Shown here piece after piece: positions 22,865 through 35,500 of a stretch of DNA of 64,000 bases. The stretch comes from Ananas comosus (lineage: Eukaryota; Streptophyta; Magnoliopsida; Poales; Bromeliaceae): positions 6,320,975 to 6,384,974 of the forward strand of contig NC_033623.1 of the NCBI RefSeq assembly GCF_001540865.1, written 5' to 3'. Within the stretch, counting starts at the first letter, position 1, and each line of letters opens with the position of its first letter. The translations under genes and the position numbers were made by a program. Under the pieces are notes generated by a model. It had not been told where the DNA came from. It worked only from the letters and a program-made list of their open reading frames with translations, and did not search any database.

Positions 22865-25790
22865 GTGAACAATAATTTACCACGATATATTGGTGGCCAT
22901 AAAGAATTGATTGCGGTTCGACGCGATATCACATTTCGGGAATTTGAGATGGAAATTTACAATGTTACTAATTATGATCGAGTGGAAAACCGTCTCCGCA
23001 TCACGGTTCGATGTCCAATGGGAGGCAACGAATGGGAGTTAGTTAACGTATCAAGTAACAATGCACTATCTGACGTGATGAGTATTTTTCCGTTCCATGG
23101 AGTTATAAAATTATTCGTGGAGAAACATGTGTCGACGACACACGACCACGACCGTCCAAATACCATTAATTATACGGAAATGCGTAGACGCAATTATCAA
23201 AGGAATTACGTCAATCGCGAACGAGTTCGTACATCAAGGTATAAAGTAATGATCTTTATAATTGTTTTTCGTGATTCCTCAATTAGTTTAGGTGCGCAAA
23301 ATTAATAACTTTGTCTTGTAAGTGTTACAGAGAGTTTGGAGTTCCATGTGTGCCAGTTAGTGCATCATTGCCATCTACTATGATGGATCCGTCTCCGTTG
23401 GTTGCTCAAAATGAGTGGCAGGTGATTGTATGATTAGTTACATGAAAATTTGACCAATGCGAATAGTTAATCTTAAATATCTTTACAGGTCTACTATCTC
23501 TCCTTATCAAAGTGAAAGTCGATCATCTAGTGTTTCATGAATGGACGGATTGGGAAGTGAGAACTACTATCCCTCCTAATCAAAGTGAAGGTCCATCATC
23601 TAATGTTCGTGAATGGACCGATTGGGAAGTGAGAACTACTATCCCTCATAATCAAAGTGAAGGTCCATCATCTAGTATTCGTGAATGGACTAATCGGGAA
23701 GTGACTACAACTGATAATAAGGACGTAATTGGAAGTGATGAGGAGTATGTTATTGAAACCGATGAAGAGGATCAAGGGCGAAATTGATGCTGATTCTACT
23801 GATGACGAGGAATCCTTTGTTCCGTGTTCTTTGGATCCTGATCATGACGGTGGCTTGAATGCACTCGCATGCACCATTCGAGATGAATGTGTTGAATGAA
23901 TTGAAAACTCAAATGTCAACAACGAAGATGTACCGTACCCGGTGGAATTCGAGGAATTTGAAGATCAACGACAACGGTTTCTCCTGGGTAATGAATTAAT
24001 TAATCAAAGCGTTGTTGATGCATATAGTGAACGAAATATTGATCAGAGTCCTCCAAGTGATGAAGCACGGGCTAATCGGACTTTTTCTGATAAATCATCG
24101 CTAGTGAACGCTTTGGACGCTTGCCACATTGCACATAATGTGCAGCTTAAAGTTGTTAAGTCAAATACTACTAGATATACTATGAGATGTGTGGTCGATT
24201 CTTGCCCATGGAGATTACATGCCTCTCAACCGAAAGGTAGTTCATTTTTTAAAGTAAAGACTTATAGAGGTCCACACACATGTTTGGTTCCAATTCTGAA
24301 TACAAGACATCGAAGTTGTACATCATCTTTCATAGATCAATTTATACCTACATTGAAGGCAAGGCTTACTATGAGTCCTATGGAAATTCAATTTCGAGTT
24401 CAGAGTGAATTACACGTTAGCATATCATATAACAAGGCTTGGCGGGCTAAGAATAAAGCACTACAAATTTTATATGGTAGTTGGGAGCAATCATACTGCG
24501 ACCTTCCTCGATACTTTTTTATGTTGGAAGCAACAAATCCTGGAACTATTACGAAGATTGATTTTATTAGTGTGACGAGCACTACTAGAATGTTTTCATG
24601 AGCCTTTTGGGCTTTTGGACCGTCGATTCATGGTTGGGAGTATTGCCGCCTATAACTTAATATCGATGCTACTCATTTGTATGGAAAATATGGTTGCCAC
24701 GCATTAATTGCCACAGGTGTCGATGCCAATGGTGGTTTATTTCCGCTAGCGTTTGCAATTTGTGAGGAGGAGATGGCTCGAGTTGGGAGTGATTTTTAAG
24801 TTGCCTAAGAAGGTATATAACAAGATCTCGAGTTATTATACTAATTTCATATCGTTTTAAAGGACTAACGAACCTCGTTGCACTTGTATTCCCACCATCC
24901 GAAGGTCTTACTCATTGATGGTGTTTGCGACATATGTAGGCCAATATGAATATTCATTTCAAAGCAAAACACTTACTTAAAATATTTTGGAGAATTGGAA
25001 ATACTTCAGAAGAACGACAATATTACTCATTAAAAAAAGAATTGAAGGCTATGGATGAAAAAGCTTGGCTTTCGGTTGACAATCTTCATACCGATAGGAC
25101 ATACTGGGCTAAAGCTTTTGATGGTAGTCGACGATTCGGTATTATGACAACTAACCGATCGGAAAGTTTAAATGGGGTGTTGACGGGAGTTCGCGCCTTA
25201 CCGATTACAGCTTTTGTGATGGCAACGTTTCACCGAGTGGTAGAATTTTTTCTAAAACATCGTGCGGAGGGCACTACAATGTCTACGCAGTTTGTCTCGA
25301 CTGTTGAAAACACCATCAATAGCCGGATGAGAAGTGCTAGAGCATATACAGTTCGACGATTTGAATTTCACGAGTTTGACATACTTACTAGCGGGGATGA
25401 TCAATACCAAGTGATTATCAATGGAAGCAGTTCTACATATTCATGTTTGTGTTTGCAACTCACAGGAATCCCTTGTTCACACATTTTGTCATGTTGTAGT
25501 TCTTCACACATGAACATAGATTATTATGGCTTATGTTCTCCTTGGTATACTGCCGCATCCTATTGTAAGGCTTATGAACCGCAGTTCCACCCCGTTCCCG
25601 ATCGCCGTTATTGAATCGAGTCATATGATTCACCTATACTGGCACCACGCGGGAGAAGGAAAAAGAGACGACCCAGATCTACGCGTATCCGTAATATTAT
25701 GGACGAAGGCGTTGGGAATAGGAGCGGCAACTGTAGTATGTGTAAACAGTCTAGACATTATAAAAGCACTTGTCCTGAAAATCAACAAAG
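22865..25790 (+). pseudogene. mudrA-like MULE transposase, frameshifted and internally deleted
   Basis: The N-terminal domain (22865-about 23240, MNNNLPRYIGGHKELIAV...) resembles the PB1-like start of MUDRA proteins. After likely introns come a triplicated segment (23539-23730), an acidic stretch, and the Mutator DNA-binding domain with MRCVVDSCPWRLHA and KVKTYRGPHTC (24180-24290). The first catalytic Asp lies in IDATHLYGKYG (about 24661), after a frameshift at about 24600. The middle of the catalytic domain is missing around 24800-24930, where CLRH-type sequence resumes. The C-terminus has a SWIM zinc finger CLCLQLTGIPCSHIL (about 25446) and a zinc knuckle CSMCKQSRHYKSTC (25732-25773). It cannot encode a working transposase as it stands. 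Confidence 0.87.
23539..23754 (+). repeat. 72-bp in-frame tandem repeat in the transposase
   Basis: Units begin GAATGGAC at 23539, 23611 and 23683, exactly 72 bases apart. They encode EWTDWEVRTTIP plus NQSEGPSS, three times, the last unit truncated. Being a multiple of three, the repeat preserves frame. Confidence 0.9.
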
Positions 25791-25920
25791 AAGGACCGAG
25801 AGACATCGTCGCTAGATTTTTCTATATGAAATAGTTGCCACTTAACTTTTTTAATATTTTATGCTTACGCACTAATGTTACATCCTTTTATTTCTCACTG
25901 AATTTATTTGACTATTTCAG

Positions 25921-28589
25921 ATGGACGATCATGAGGAGCCCGGGCCGATTGATACATCCGTGCTGACTGAGCAGCAACAACATAGATCTACTTTGATTAG
26001 AGAGGAGGTGATTTATTATAAACATTTCAAATTTACTTATAAACTATGTACTAATTTTGAGCTGACATTCACAATCATGCAGGATTATTCTCCTGTTCAA
26101 TTCACGAAGCATGGGCGTAAAATGAACATATGGCAAATTGAGCATCCTGCAGTTTTGGACCTATTGCGACGAGCAGGATTTTATTACGTTTCACGATTGC
26201 GGCAGCTACAGCTCGATCAGTCATTATTGGGAGCATTAGTCAAGAGGTGGCGGAAAGAGATGCAGAGTTTCCATTTGCGACACGGAGAGATGACCATTAC
26301 TTTGATGGACGTCGCAATTATTACTGAACTCTGCGTCCATGGTGGGGCTGTGACCGGAGGGGGATCATATCAGTGGGCAGAGCTATGCGGGCTACTTCTC
26401 GGGGTGGTTCCTCAGGATATTAGGGGCGGCGAAATAAAAATAGACTGGTTATATCATCATTTCCATGATATCGCTTTAAATGCACCTCCCGCTATTGTTC
26501 GAGCTACAACGAGAGCATATATACTATTTGAGATAGGATGTAGTTTGTTTCCAAATCCAAACGGGAATAGGGTGCATTTGAAATGGTTGCCACTTTTAGA
26601 GGATTTTGACCTTTGCGGTGAGTTGGCATAGGGTGCAGCCGCGCTAGCTCATCTTTATCGGGCTCTAGAAAATGCTTGCATGAGGGGGAAGGTCGAGTGT
26701 TGTTGTTTCGGGACCTTACTTCAAGTACATTGCCTTACTAGCACTATATAAGTCATGATTTTTATTTCTATTTCTATCTATCTTTTTGTATAGATATGGG
26801 CATGGGATCACCTGCACATTGGCCGCCCTGAGATAGTAGGACCGCAGCCTGAGCTTGTCGACATGCCACTAGGGTGTCGGTAAGTATTTTTTTATTTTAA
26901 GTTTTCTATATACTATTTATTCATAACTAATATGATATAAATGAATCAGGTGAAATACCTGGCTGGCTTTTCAGAACAATATCAGGACTACTGACATTGA
27001 GTTTTATCGTGATCAGCTGGATCAGCCGTTAGAGTCTCAGGTAAATAAAAGTAACTCAATCTGTGGTATTTTCGTTATCACCAACTAATGAAAAATCAAC
27101 CTGCATTTGACAACACTTATTACAAGTTAGCATTAGCACTTTACATTAACACTTTACATTAATACTTTTAAACATATGTATTTTTGGATAAGTAATCATA
27201 TGCAGGTAGGGCAGTTAGCATTGCATTTGACAACACTTATTACAAGTTAGCATTAGCACTTTACATTAACACTTTACATTAATACTTTTAAACATATGTA
27301 TTTTTGGATAAGTAATCATATGCAGGTAGGGCAGTTAGCATTAGCACTTTACATACTTTTAAACATACTTTTAAACATATGTATTAACACTTTACATTAA
27401 TACTTTTATTCAGCAGTTAGCATTAGCACTTTACATTAACACTTATACTCTCCAATTTGGATATGTAATTTTATGTATTTTTCACAATAGATTACATAGA
27501 GGCCTTATACAGATACAGTATTAGAGACGCTCCCACCTTTTTGTCTAGCGGGGTCGCAGGTTTGGTGATCGAGGACCACCTTAGTCTGCTTCCACATTAT
27601 TGAGCTGCATCATCGGGATCGTATGCTTCGACAGTTTGGTCTATTACAGCATATACCTGAAGTAGTGCTTGCCATACCTCGCATCATTTCACGAGGTAGA
27701 GCAGATGAGGATTGGGCGGCATACCATACTTCATATATTCAGCGTTAGAATGATAGATTGGTGGATATAGCAGAGGTGGATCCTGAGGTAGATCCAGATC
27801 CTATACGAGCTACCACTGTTTACATGCAGTGGTATTGGACGATCACCGGGAGGTGGATATCTACGCAAGTACACAGGCCACCTCTCATGTATTAGCCACG
27901 TGGTCACGTCGAGAGAGTATTGGTATGGTTTTAATATATAATATCTTTTTATATTTATTTTTATATATATAAGAAAATTTTGTATAATCTTTATGATGGT
28001 GCTTTTATTTCAAGTCGATATCGTGCAGAGATCATATTACACGATCAGACGTGTCCTGCAGGATATTCCAGGAGGTGGAGTATTAGATGCCCTATCACAC
28101 ATTGTCGATCAGATGGAAGCAGTTTTGGAGACTTTACCTACACTTCCACACACTGTACCTCCACGACCAGCAGACTATGGTGGACCATCGATGTCAGGCC
28201 ATACACCAGTGTATAGTCCACCGAGACCATCATCACCGATAGAGGAGCCACCTTATGTTATGGACACGGCATCGACACCAGTACCAGAGGATCCACCTCG
28301 GCCAGTTGATATTATTTATCATAGGCGCCGACGACAGATGCAATCTCTCCAAACAGATCAGCCCTCCTCTTCAGCTTCTCCACGGCCAGACATACTACCG
28401 ACACCTGCTATGATTGAGCACGAGATCGGACGGGTGATCGGGACGCAGGACACTCAACTGGTTATTAAGGGTGCTTCTATCGAGCATCTCGACCAGTTGG
28501 AGGTCTTAAAGCCTTTTGATGAGCATGGTGTTGATCGTGGTCGCGGACGTGGTAGGCGACGTTGTCGAGGGACTAGGAGGAGAACATGA
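25921..28589 (+). pseudogene. plant mobile domain (PMD / MAIN-like) gene carried by the MULE
   Basis: Exon 1 (25921-about 26008, MDDHEEPGPIDTSVL) and exon 2 from about 26082 read HPAVLDLLRRAGFYYVSRL, RHGEMTITLMDVAIITEL and WLPLLEDFDLCGELA, the conserved core of the plant mobile domain (MAIN/MAIL1 family). TAG at 26630 replaces the Trp of LAWGAAALAHLYRAL. Later exons (about 26795-26880, 26950-27040, 27490-27920) read WDHLHIGRPEIVGPQP and TTVYMQWYWTITGRWIST but contain more stops. The last open part (27993-28589) is Pro/Ser-rich and ends RGRGRGRRRCRG. Plant PMD genes are known both as host genes (gene silencing, meristem maintenance) and within transposons; this is a transposon copy. Confidence 0.82.
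27100..27345 (+). repeat. 120-bp tandem duplication in PMD intron
   Basis: GCATTTGACAACACTTATTA recurs at about 27104 and 27224 with the following 100 bases, then shorter pieces (TTAGCACTTTACATTAACAC) repeat up to 27440. A decayed mirror occurs at 20690-21030 in the left arm. Confidence 0.85.
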
Positions 28590-28847
28590 TATTATATTTC
28601 TATATTATTGAAAAACTTGCTTTAATTTTTGATATTCTGTTGTGATGATCTCATATTGATGCTTTATTGATATTCTATTGTGATGATCTAGTATTTATGC
28701 TTTATTGATATTCTGTTGGATTTGTTGCTGTATTGTTAATGTTGAATTACTGCTATTATTGTATTGAATTTGTTGTTGCGTTGTAATGTTGTATTCTGTG
28801 ATTTTTTACGCTAAAATATTTTCTGAGTCCTAGTAGTTGTATTAAAC

Positions 28848-29130
28848 ATGGTGAACCATTCACCATGTTCAAACACGATGAACAATTCACCGTGTTTAGA
28901 CACGGGGAACCATTCACCGTGTAATAATACACGATGAATGGCTCCCCGTGTCTCATGTATTACCCGGTCTCCCTCTGCTTACTTGTTGCGGGTCCAAGTC
29001 TATGAATAACACATTGGACACGGTGAACAGTTCACCGTGTTTAGACACGGTGAACAATTCACCGTGTTCAAACACGGTGAATGGTTCATCGTGTTCAAAC
29101 ACGGTGAATGGTTCATCGTGTTCAACTTAA
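28848..29130. repeat. MULE subterminal palindromic repeats, right
   Basis: About eight units of GTGAANNNTTCAC type, in better condition than on the left, with the middle triplet varying (CCA, CAA, CAG, TGG). One region (28895-28945) alternates with CCCCGTG variants. It mirrors 19010-19270. Confidence 0.8.
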
Positions 29131-29278
29131 CACACTGGCCCCAGCCCTGCCCGCGTGGCGCTAACATGGCGCTTGCATGGCAGGATCAGGGCCATTTTTG
29201 CAAATTAAATGTTGAGAGGGCTATTTTTAAAATAAAAATTTCTCAAGAGGCTAAATGCAAAAAAAGCCCATTTTCCTT

Positions 29279-29574
29279 CCATAATATACATTCTCACTTG
29301 AAACAATTGTAAGAAATGACTTGTTTTTCTTAGTATACAGCAACATGACCCTTCAAAATAAAACAAGAAAAAGGGTCCATTTACACATGAACGAATGACC
29401 AGACGGATTGATTAAACCAATCTGACGAACTCACTGCATTTTTTCCCTCTCTAGAGTTCCAAAATTTGCATGCAGCTTCTTGACAAAACTCCACATTGAG
29501 CTTCAATTTAATAGCAATATATCATTCGTTCTCAAACTTTAGTAAGGCTTGATAATTGTCACCATAAGAATGAC
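29279..29574 (-). other. PTAC3 3' flank / probable 3' UTR
   Basis: 296 bases lie between the PTAC3 stop and the MULE target duplication. The sequence is AT-rich without a clear polyadenylation signal cluster. The MULE therefore sits in or just beyond the 3' UTR. Confidence 0.5.
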
Positions 29575-32500
29575 TCACTCCATAATAGATGACTCGTCTG
29601 TTGGAGAATCAACAGATTGTCTAGCAGAAAGCACCTTGTCTAGGGTTTGGTCTGCAACTTTGATTCCGCTAGTCTCCATATCTGCAACTATTGCAATAGC
29701 CGCATCAACTTCCCCAAGATCGAGGCACAGGATGATGACTTCATCATATAATGGGCTGAATCCATCATAAGACAAAGGGGAAAAGAAAAAGCCAATCCAA
29801 ATCAAATCACAAACATAATGTTCGAGTGATGTATCAGTAATCAAAACAACTCAGTAGGATATGAATCGAAGCAACTCAGTAGGATATGATTCCTACAGAC
29901 TAGTTTTGTTCAAACAAATGTTCCATCTCTATAAATCATTAGACAAGAAAATTGTCAGAGCTCATAAGAGCCTATTTGGCCTGGCTGCAGGGTGCCATGC
30001 TATTTGAAAGTGCCGTTTGTGCACACTTCTGTTAGAAGCACGACATTTGCATCCCCCAACAACTTCCAGCCAGAGGAGAAGCAGAAGCCATATTTGAGCC
30101 ATTGCTTTTCGCGTCAATATCTCATTTCTACTTTAACAAGCAAGCTCCAAACTTTTCTGACTGCCAAATGCTCTACTGAAAGTGATTATGGCTCAAAGCA
30201 GAAGCAGAAGCTAGGCCAAATGGCCACTAGGGACAACAGGTATCAAACAACCTCTAAACAAACTAATACGACAAAAAAGACGTAGATATATAAATTTCTG
30301 TTACCTTCCAAAAACATAACCAAGACTGTGTGTTGTCTGCAATATTGTTAGGAAAGTTGAAGGAAGAGGCGCCCTTATGGCAGCACGCAGAATCATGGCA
30401 CAGTCTCCAATGGTTGGCATCCCACCCAATTCTATCACCTGAAAGTTGACCGAGCATTGCTGTTCAGATATTTCCATTCAGAACCAAACATATCCCTTCT
30501 GCAGAATAACATGAGAAACATGCAGAATAACATGAAGAAACATGCTGAACAAACATGGTTCGGAGCTTAAACCAAACTTCGTAAACCGAAACTCAAAAAT
30601 CTTAGTATAAAGTTTCGATTTATGTGGGTGCCAATCCAAACTACTGGCCAAAACTAAACCAAAGTGAGACACTTTGATCCGGTTCCAACGCAGATTAATT
30701 CTATAATGTGGATCTAAACGACTAAACGAACCAAAGCTATCTTATAGGAACTAATTGTGTAATGCTATCAATCTTTACACAATCAAATGATTGCCCTTAA
30801 TAGATGAGAATTAAAAGTAGCTTTTACTTTTACCACTATGATATATCAAATTTCTGGAAAATTAAGCTTAATTATGACATACCAATGCTTTTCGAAAATT
30901 TGAAAACCTTTAACAGATATTCACAACAGGAACCTTGAAACCGCTGAAACATTAATTTTTGGTAAAGAACTAAAATAGAAACCTATACGAGTTTTGAACC
31001 ACAAATTAAAGGATACTATTGAATGGGTTCAGAACAAACTTGTCACTGAAGTTTAACTCCAACCAACTCTGGTTTCGGTTGCAGCGTGGAGCCTCAATTG
31101 TAACACTTTAGGGTTGTTGAAGATTTAACCCCAACTTCTATTTCATCCTCAGAGTTTAACTTGACCCCAGAGTTTTACCTTGATTCCATTCCACTACTGA
31201 AGTTTGATTTTCAAGTCAACTTAGTCCTCAGAAGTTCAATTTTACCAAACCAAAATCTAATGATAGTGCTCCAAGGCACTACTTAGACAATAAAATAAAA
31301 GGGCATAATTGTTTTTCAGAACAAACTTTAGGGACTACATTGTTATGAGGACTAAGTTGAAATCAGGATCAAGTGTGGGGACCAAACTTGTATTCCTTGA
31401 AAGAGACTAAACAGGAACAGAAACATGCCTTGTGCATGATTTTGATTGCTAACTCAACCTCCCATTCTTGTGACCATTTCCGAGGCATTTTATTCTTCAA
31501 GTCCCTCTCCCATGTCCACCCCCAAGCGTCCGCAATGGTAAACATATCTTGTATGTCGAAAATCTTTCTCTCTCGCATGACCTTAAATGCTTCATGGACA
31601 TCCTCTGGGAACCAATCTTCATCATCATCATCCTACATTAATAGTATTTTTCTTCAAGTATAACAGAAGCTTAACATCATGGATTACCTACGAAAAGACA
31701 AAGGACAAAAAACAAGAAAGCAAGAAATAATTCAAAGATACTCTTAGTCATCGTGGAGGAATAAAATAAAAATTTGTGACAAGTCTAATATTATAGTAAC
31801 TCTTTGTCGAGACCACCTCTCCGTTAACTCGATGATTTGTGAGTTGTGACAACTACAACATGTAAGTGTAGCTAGCCAACTATAACTGAATTCATTACAA
31901 ATATTTAATGACCATTCTCTGGTGAAGTTTATAACATAAATATGTCTGTTTTCAAGAATCAGTAAGTGATTGATCGAAACACTGTGAATGAAATCTTCAA
32001 CTCCAGGGAGCAAGGAACCTCCATCCACTGGATTTGTCAACACTAGTATGTCACCCTTCGCACCTTAGTCACCCAAAACCCCTGAAAATCCTCCCAAGGA
32101 ATACTTTTTCTCTTCTAAATGAATGAACTTACATGGGCAAATGCAGCAATCAGATACAAGGCCAAAGGTGTGGCTTTGTGTAGAGGCCTGTCTATAAACA
32201 AAAAGCAGATTGTTCTACAGGATTAGCATTAGGAAAAGGCGTTTCATATCAGTCGACTTCCAAGCATATTAAGGGGAAGAAAGAAAGCTGTGCATTAACA
32301 ATTTTTTCCCCCAGTAGTAATTATGGACAAATTCGACATCAAGTATGTTATCTGTTTTAGTCTTCACTAATAATTCTGAGATTATTCATGCACATATACA
32401 CATATGAATAATAGTTTCCATTTTCATACTATTCCAAAGGATTGAACTTCATGTTTCTATTTTTATTCATTGTAAAAAACATATTACGCACATTTTGTAC

Positions 32501-35500
32501 ACAAGCTATGTAATTTGATCCATATAAAACACAGTTTTACCTCATTAAACATATAAAACTATAGAAATTTTCTAGAAACAATATGCTAAAGCATTGTAGA
32601 AAAGTAGGTTATTAACAGGGACAGAAATCATTCTGTCATAATCTAATATAATTGCTCTTATTTATATTTAAATACTTTGGCCAAACTTTCATAGGACCTT
32701 TCGGTTATTAAGGTCTTGTTTAGATGTGGAATAAGTTATCAAGTGATAACTTGTCCGGTACAAGGATTTTCTATTGTGATTGGAAGCTAGGAGTTTTAAT
32801 TTTGACTTTGAAAGGACTTTGGAAGCTAGGAGTTTTATTTTTTTTTTGACTTTGAAAGGACTTAGCATCGATAATTTGGTAGTATAGCATATTTTACTTA
32901 GCATCGATAATTTGGTAGGATAGCATATTTTACTTATGAAGCGATATATCTTATTGTGAGACCCCATATAGTCCCATATATAAGATATAATACGGCATAC
33001 GGCTAGACCTATTAACCCGGCTTAAACATTTTGGATGGTGGCTAGGTCCAAGAGATTAAGAGAGTTAAGCGTGCTAGGATGGGAGTAGTCCTAGAATTGG
33101 TGACTCCTTGGGAAGTTGGGGCGTCACAATTGGTATCAGAGCCAATTACCAGCCGGAAGTGTGAGATGAATTTCGGCTAAGCTAGGGTCGAAATGACAAG
33201 ACCAGCGAGACAAGTCTCACATCTCTTGGTACTTGTGAATCTGAGCCTGACGAGAACGTCAAGGCTTAAAGGAGGGGTGACTGTGAGACCCCATATAGTC
33301 CTATATATAAAATATAATAGAGCTAAAACTCTTAACCCTGCTTAAGCATTTTGGGTGGTGACTAGGCCTAAGAGGTTAAGAGAGTTAAGCGTGCTAGAAG
33401 GGGAGTAATTCTAGGATGGGTGACCCCCTGGGAAGTTGGGGCGTCACACTTATTCTCATAAAATGATTTTGAGGCCTGAATATGGCATGCCATGCTAGAC
33501 ATAGATCACACTTCTCATCTACCAAATAAATACAAGCTTTTGTGTTAAGAAGATATGCTGAACAAGCTTTGTTCACGCATCCAAACAGGGCCTACATGAA
33601 TTAGCAATTGTACATATTTTGTACACTTCTTTTAACCCTTAATGTATTTCTAAGACGATATTTTGATCTGCATTCTGAAAATGAAATCCAAGTTATTCTC
33701 GTATAATACATAAAATATATTTTGTTTCCAATCCGTATTACCAATGCATGTTAAAACAAACATAAAATGATCATATAAAAGTTAGAAGTGTCGCGTGTAG
33801 TTAGTAATCATAGACCTCGACAGATGCCCGAGCAGCCCTCTGTGATTTTTTTGTAGTATTTGTTTCCTCTGAATCCTTCAATAGTTGTATGGCAATCATT
33901 TGAAGAGGCTTAGCTCGCTCAACTTCTTTGTCCTTACTAATATCACCAACTTCAACTTGACTTTCTGTTTGTTCCACAACTTCTTCCTCCTCATCTGCCT
34001 CATCTTCCTCTGCTTCTTTTGCCACATCCTCTACCACATCATCATCCAACATATCAGGAATATCTGGATCGCCCGCATCAATGGTCCTATCCTGAATATT
34101 TAAAGTTTCACCCATAAAACGGCTTTTCCAAAACTCTGTGTTCCCATCTTCGAGCTTAATTCGAAATATTAGTTCATCTAACTCTTCATCAACCTACAAA
34201 TAGAACAACAAAGAAAAAAATATAGAGAGACTCAGTTCAGAACCTGCAATAGTTAGCAGGTGTCAACTAAGACATACTAGGACTTCTCAAGACAACAGTG
34301 TTCGCAGAATTACTAAATTAGCAGCACCTCTTAATGTGGGGCATTACAAATTCAGCCATGGAGTTTGATCACGATTTCCATTCGTCCTCATATTTGCAAT
34401 TTTAAGTACTTAGCCTCCAAGGCTCAATCTCAATTTTGATTTCGTATTGACGGGCCTCAATTTTATCAACTTAGTCCATGAAGTTTAACCACGATTTCAA
34501 TTTCACCCTCAGAATTTTAATTTCACAGAAAGATCTACTTGTTAGGAAGGACAAACTTGATGGACTTAGTTAAAATTGAAGCAAAAGGCAAAATTGAAAT
34601 CAGAGTCAAACTTTAGCAACTGATTGTAATTAACCTTGATCATGCTATGTTACCAACTGAACTCAGAACCAGGAGTACACAAATAAGCAGAACATACCTC
34701 TTCTTCCTCCTCTTCCACTGGAGGAACCCAAAGTGGCCGGCCACGTGAACGGTTAATTCTTCTTGCTTTTTGTACTCTCTGATAAAGTACTTGTCTAGTT
34801 CCATCTGTAGGTAAGTCTTGTGCTTCTAGCTCCTCCTTTAATTCTGATACTACCATTTTACTGGCAGCCTTTGGTTTCAACACATTCTGATCTGGCCCTT
34901 TGATAATCTTTTTCAAACGCTCCTCTACTCTAAGAACATCGGCTTCAGAAACATCGCCTAAAATTGCAGGCCCCTCATTCCTTAAAGTTTTCAGGAGTTT
35001 ACGATGATAGATCCTCCATTCCTCTAAACAGAGCCGTTTGAAAGATGTTTCCACAGGATTGGAATAAGCAAACCCCAGGGCATCCGGATCCAAAGGAGTT
35101 TTCCCCCTGCGCGGCACCCACCGCTTGCGCTCTCCTGTAAGACCTCCCTCCGCTATATACCTAAAATATGTCATAATACATACGACGTAAAAGTTGTAAG
35201 CAAAAGAAGAGAAGATATACCAAATATAAATATAACAACGGATATCTATGATGCAACCTTATTCTCTGATTAGCAACAGAAAAGAGTAATAAGTAACAAT
35301 GTGATGATGTTCAAACAACTAAAACTTGACAAACTTCATAAAGACAAGCTCCCTTATGTTGCAATTAAAGCCAGACTCTAACAAAGTAATGCAAGTGCTA
35401 CAACCATCTCGACAAATTCTACTTGACAACAATAACAGGACTTACATTCCCCTCCAAATATGCAAAATTGCACAAGTGCCGCTGCATGTTATTTGCATGC

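Larger units (their letters stand above)
18869..29269 (+). mobile_element. Mutator-like element (10.4 kb) with 3.95-kb inverted terminal arms
   Basis: Termini GGGCTTTTTTTGC and GCAAAAAAAGCCC are flanked by a perfect 9-base direct repeat ATTTTCCTT (18860-18868 and 29270-29278), the hallmark of Mutator-superfamily insertion. It contains a mudrA-like transposase and a plant-mobile-domain gene, both broken. The right 3.95 kb is repeated in reverse at the left end, so the element is a huge stem with a 2.5-kb spacer. The intact target duplication implies that the element moved as one unit, or that the arms formed in place without disturbing the ends. It lies 306 bases past the stop codon of PTAC3. 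Confidence 0.9.
25320..29269 (+). repeat. right inverted arm of the MULE
   Basis: It is the partner of 18869-22837. It is continuous with the transposase N-terminal half in the spacer, so it represents the original arrangement: transposase, then PMD gene, then right terminus. Confidence 0.88.

Noticed and set aside
32697..33595. Larger Harbinger-like element with the TRIM inserted in it (GGTCTTGTTTAGATG / CATCCAAACAGGGCC ends)
   Set aside because: The ends are only loosely complementary and no TTA/TAA duplication fits. Possible old MITE, not supportable as a defined feature.
33801..34115. PTAC3 C-terminus at the TAA after VEVYDY
   Set aside because: GAG/GTCTATG is a donor in the right phase, and the downstream exons ([12 protein letters not shown]...) complete the known protein, so the TAA is intronic.
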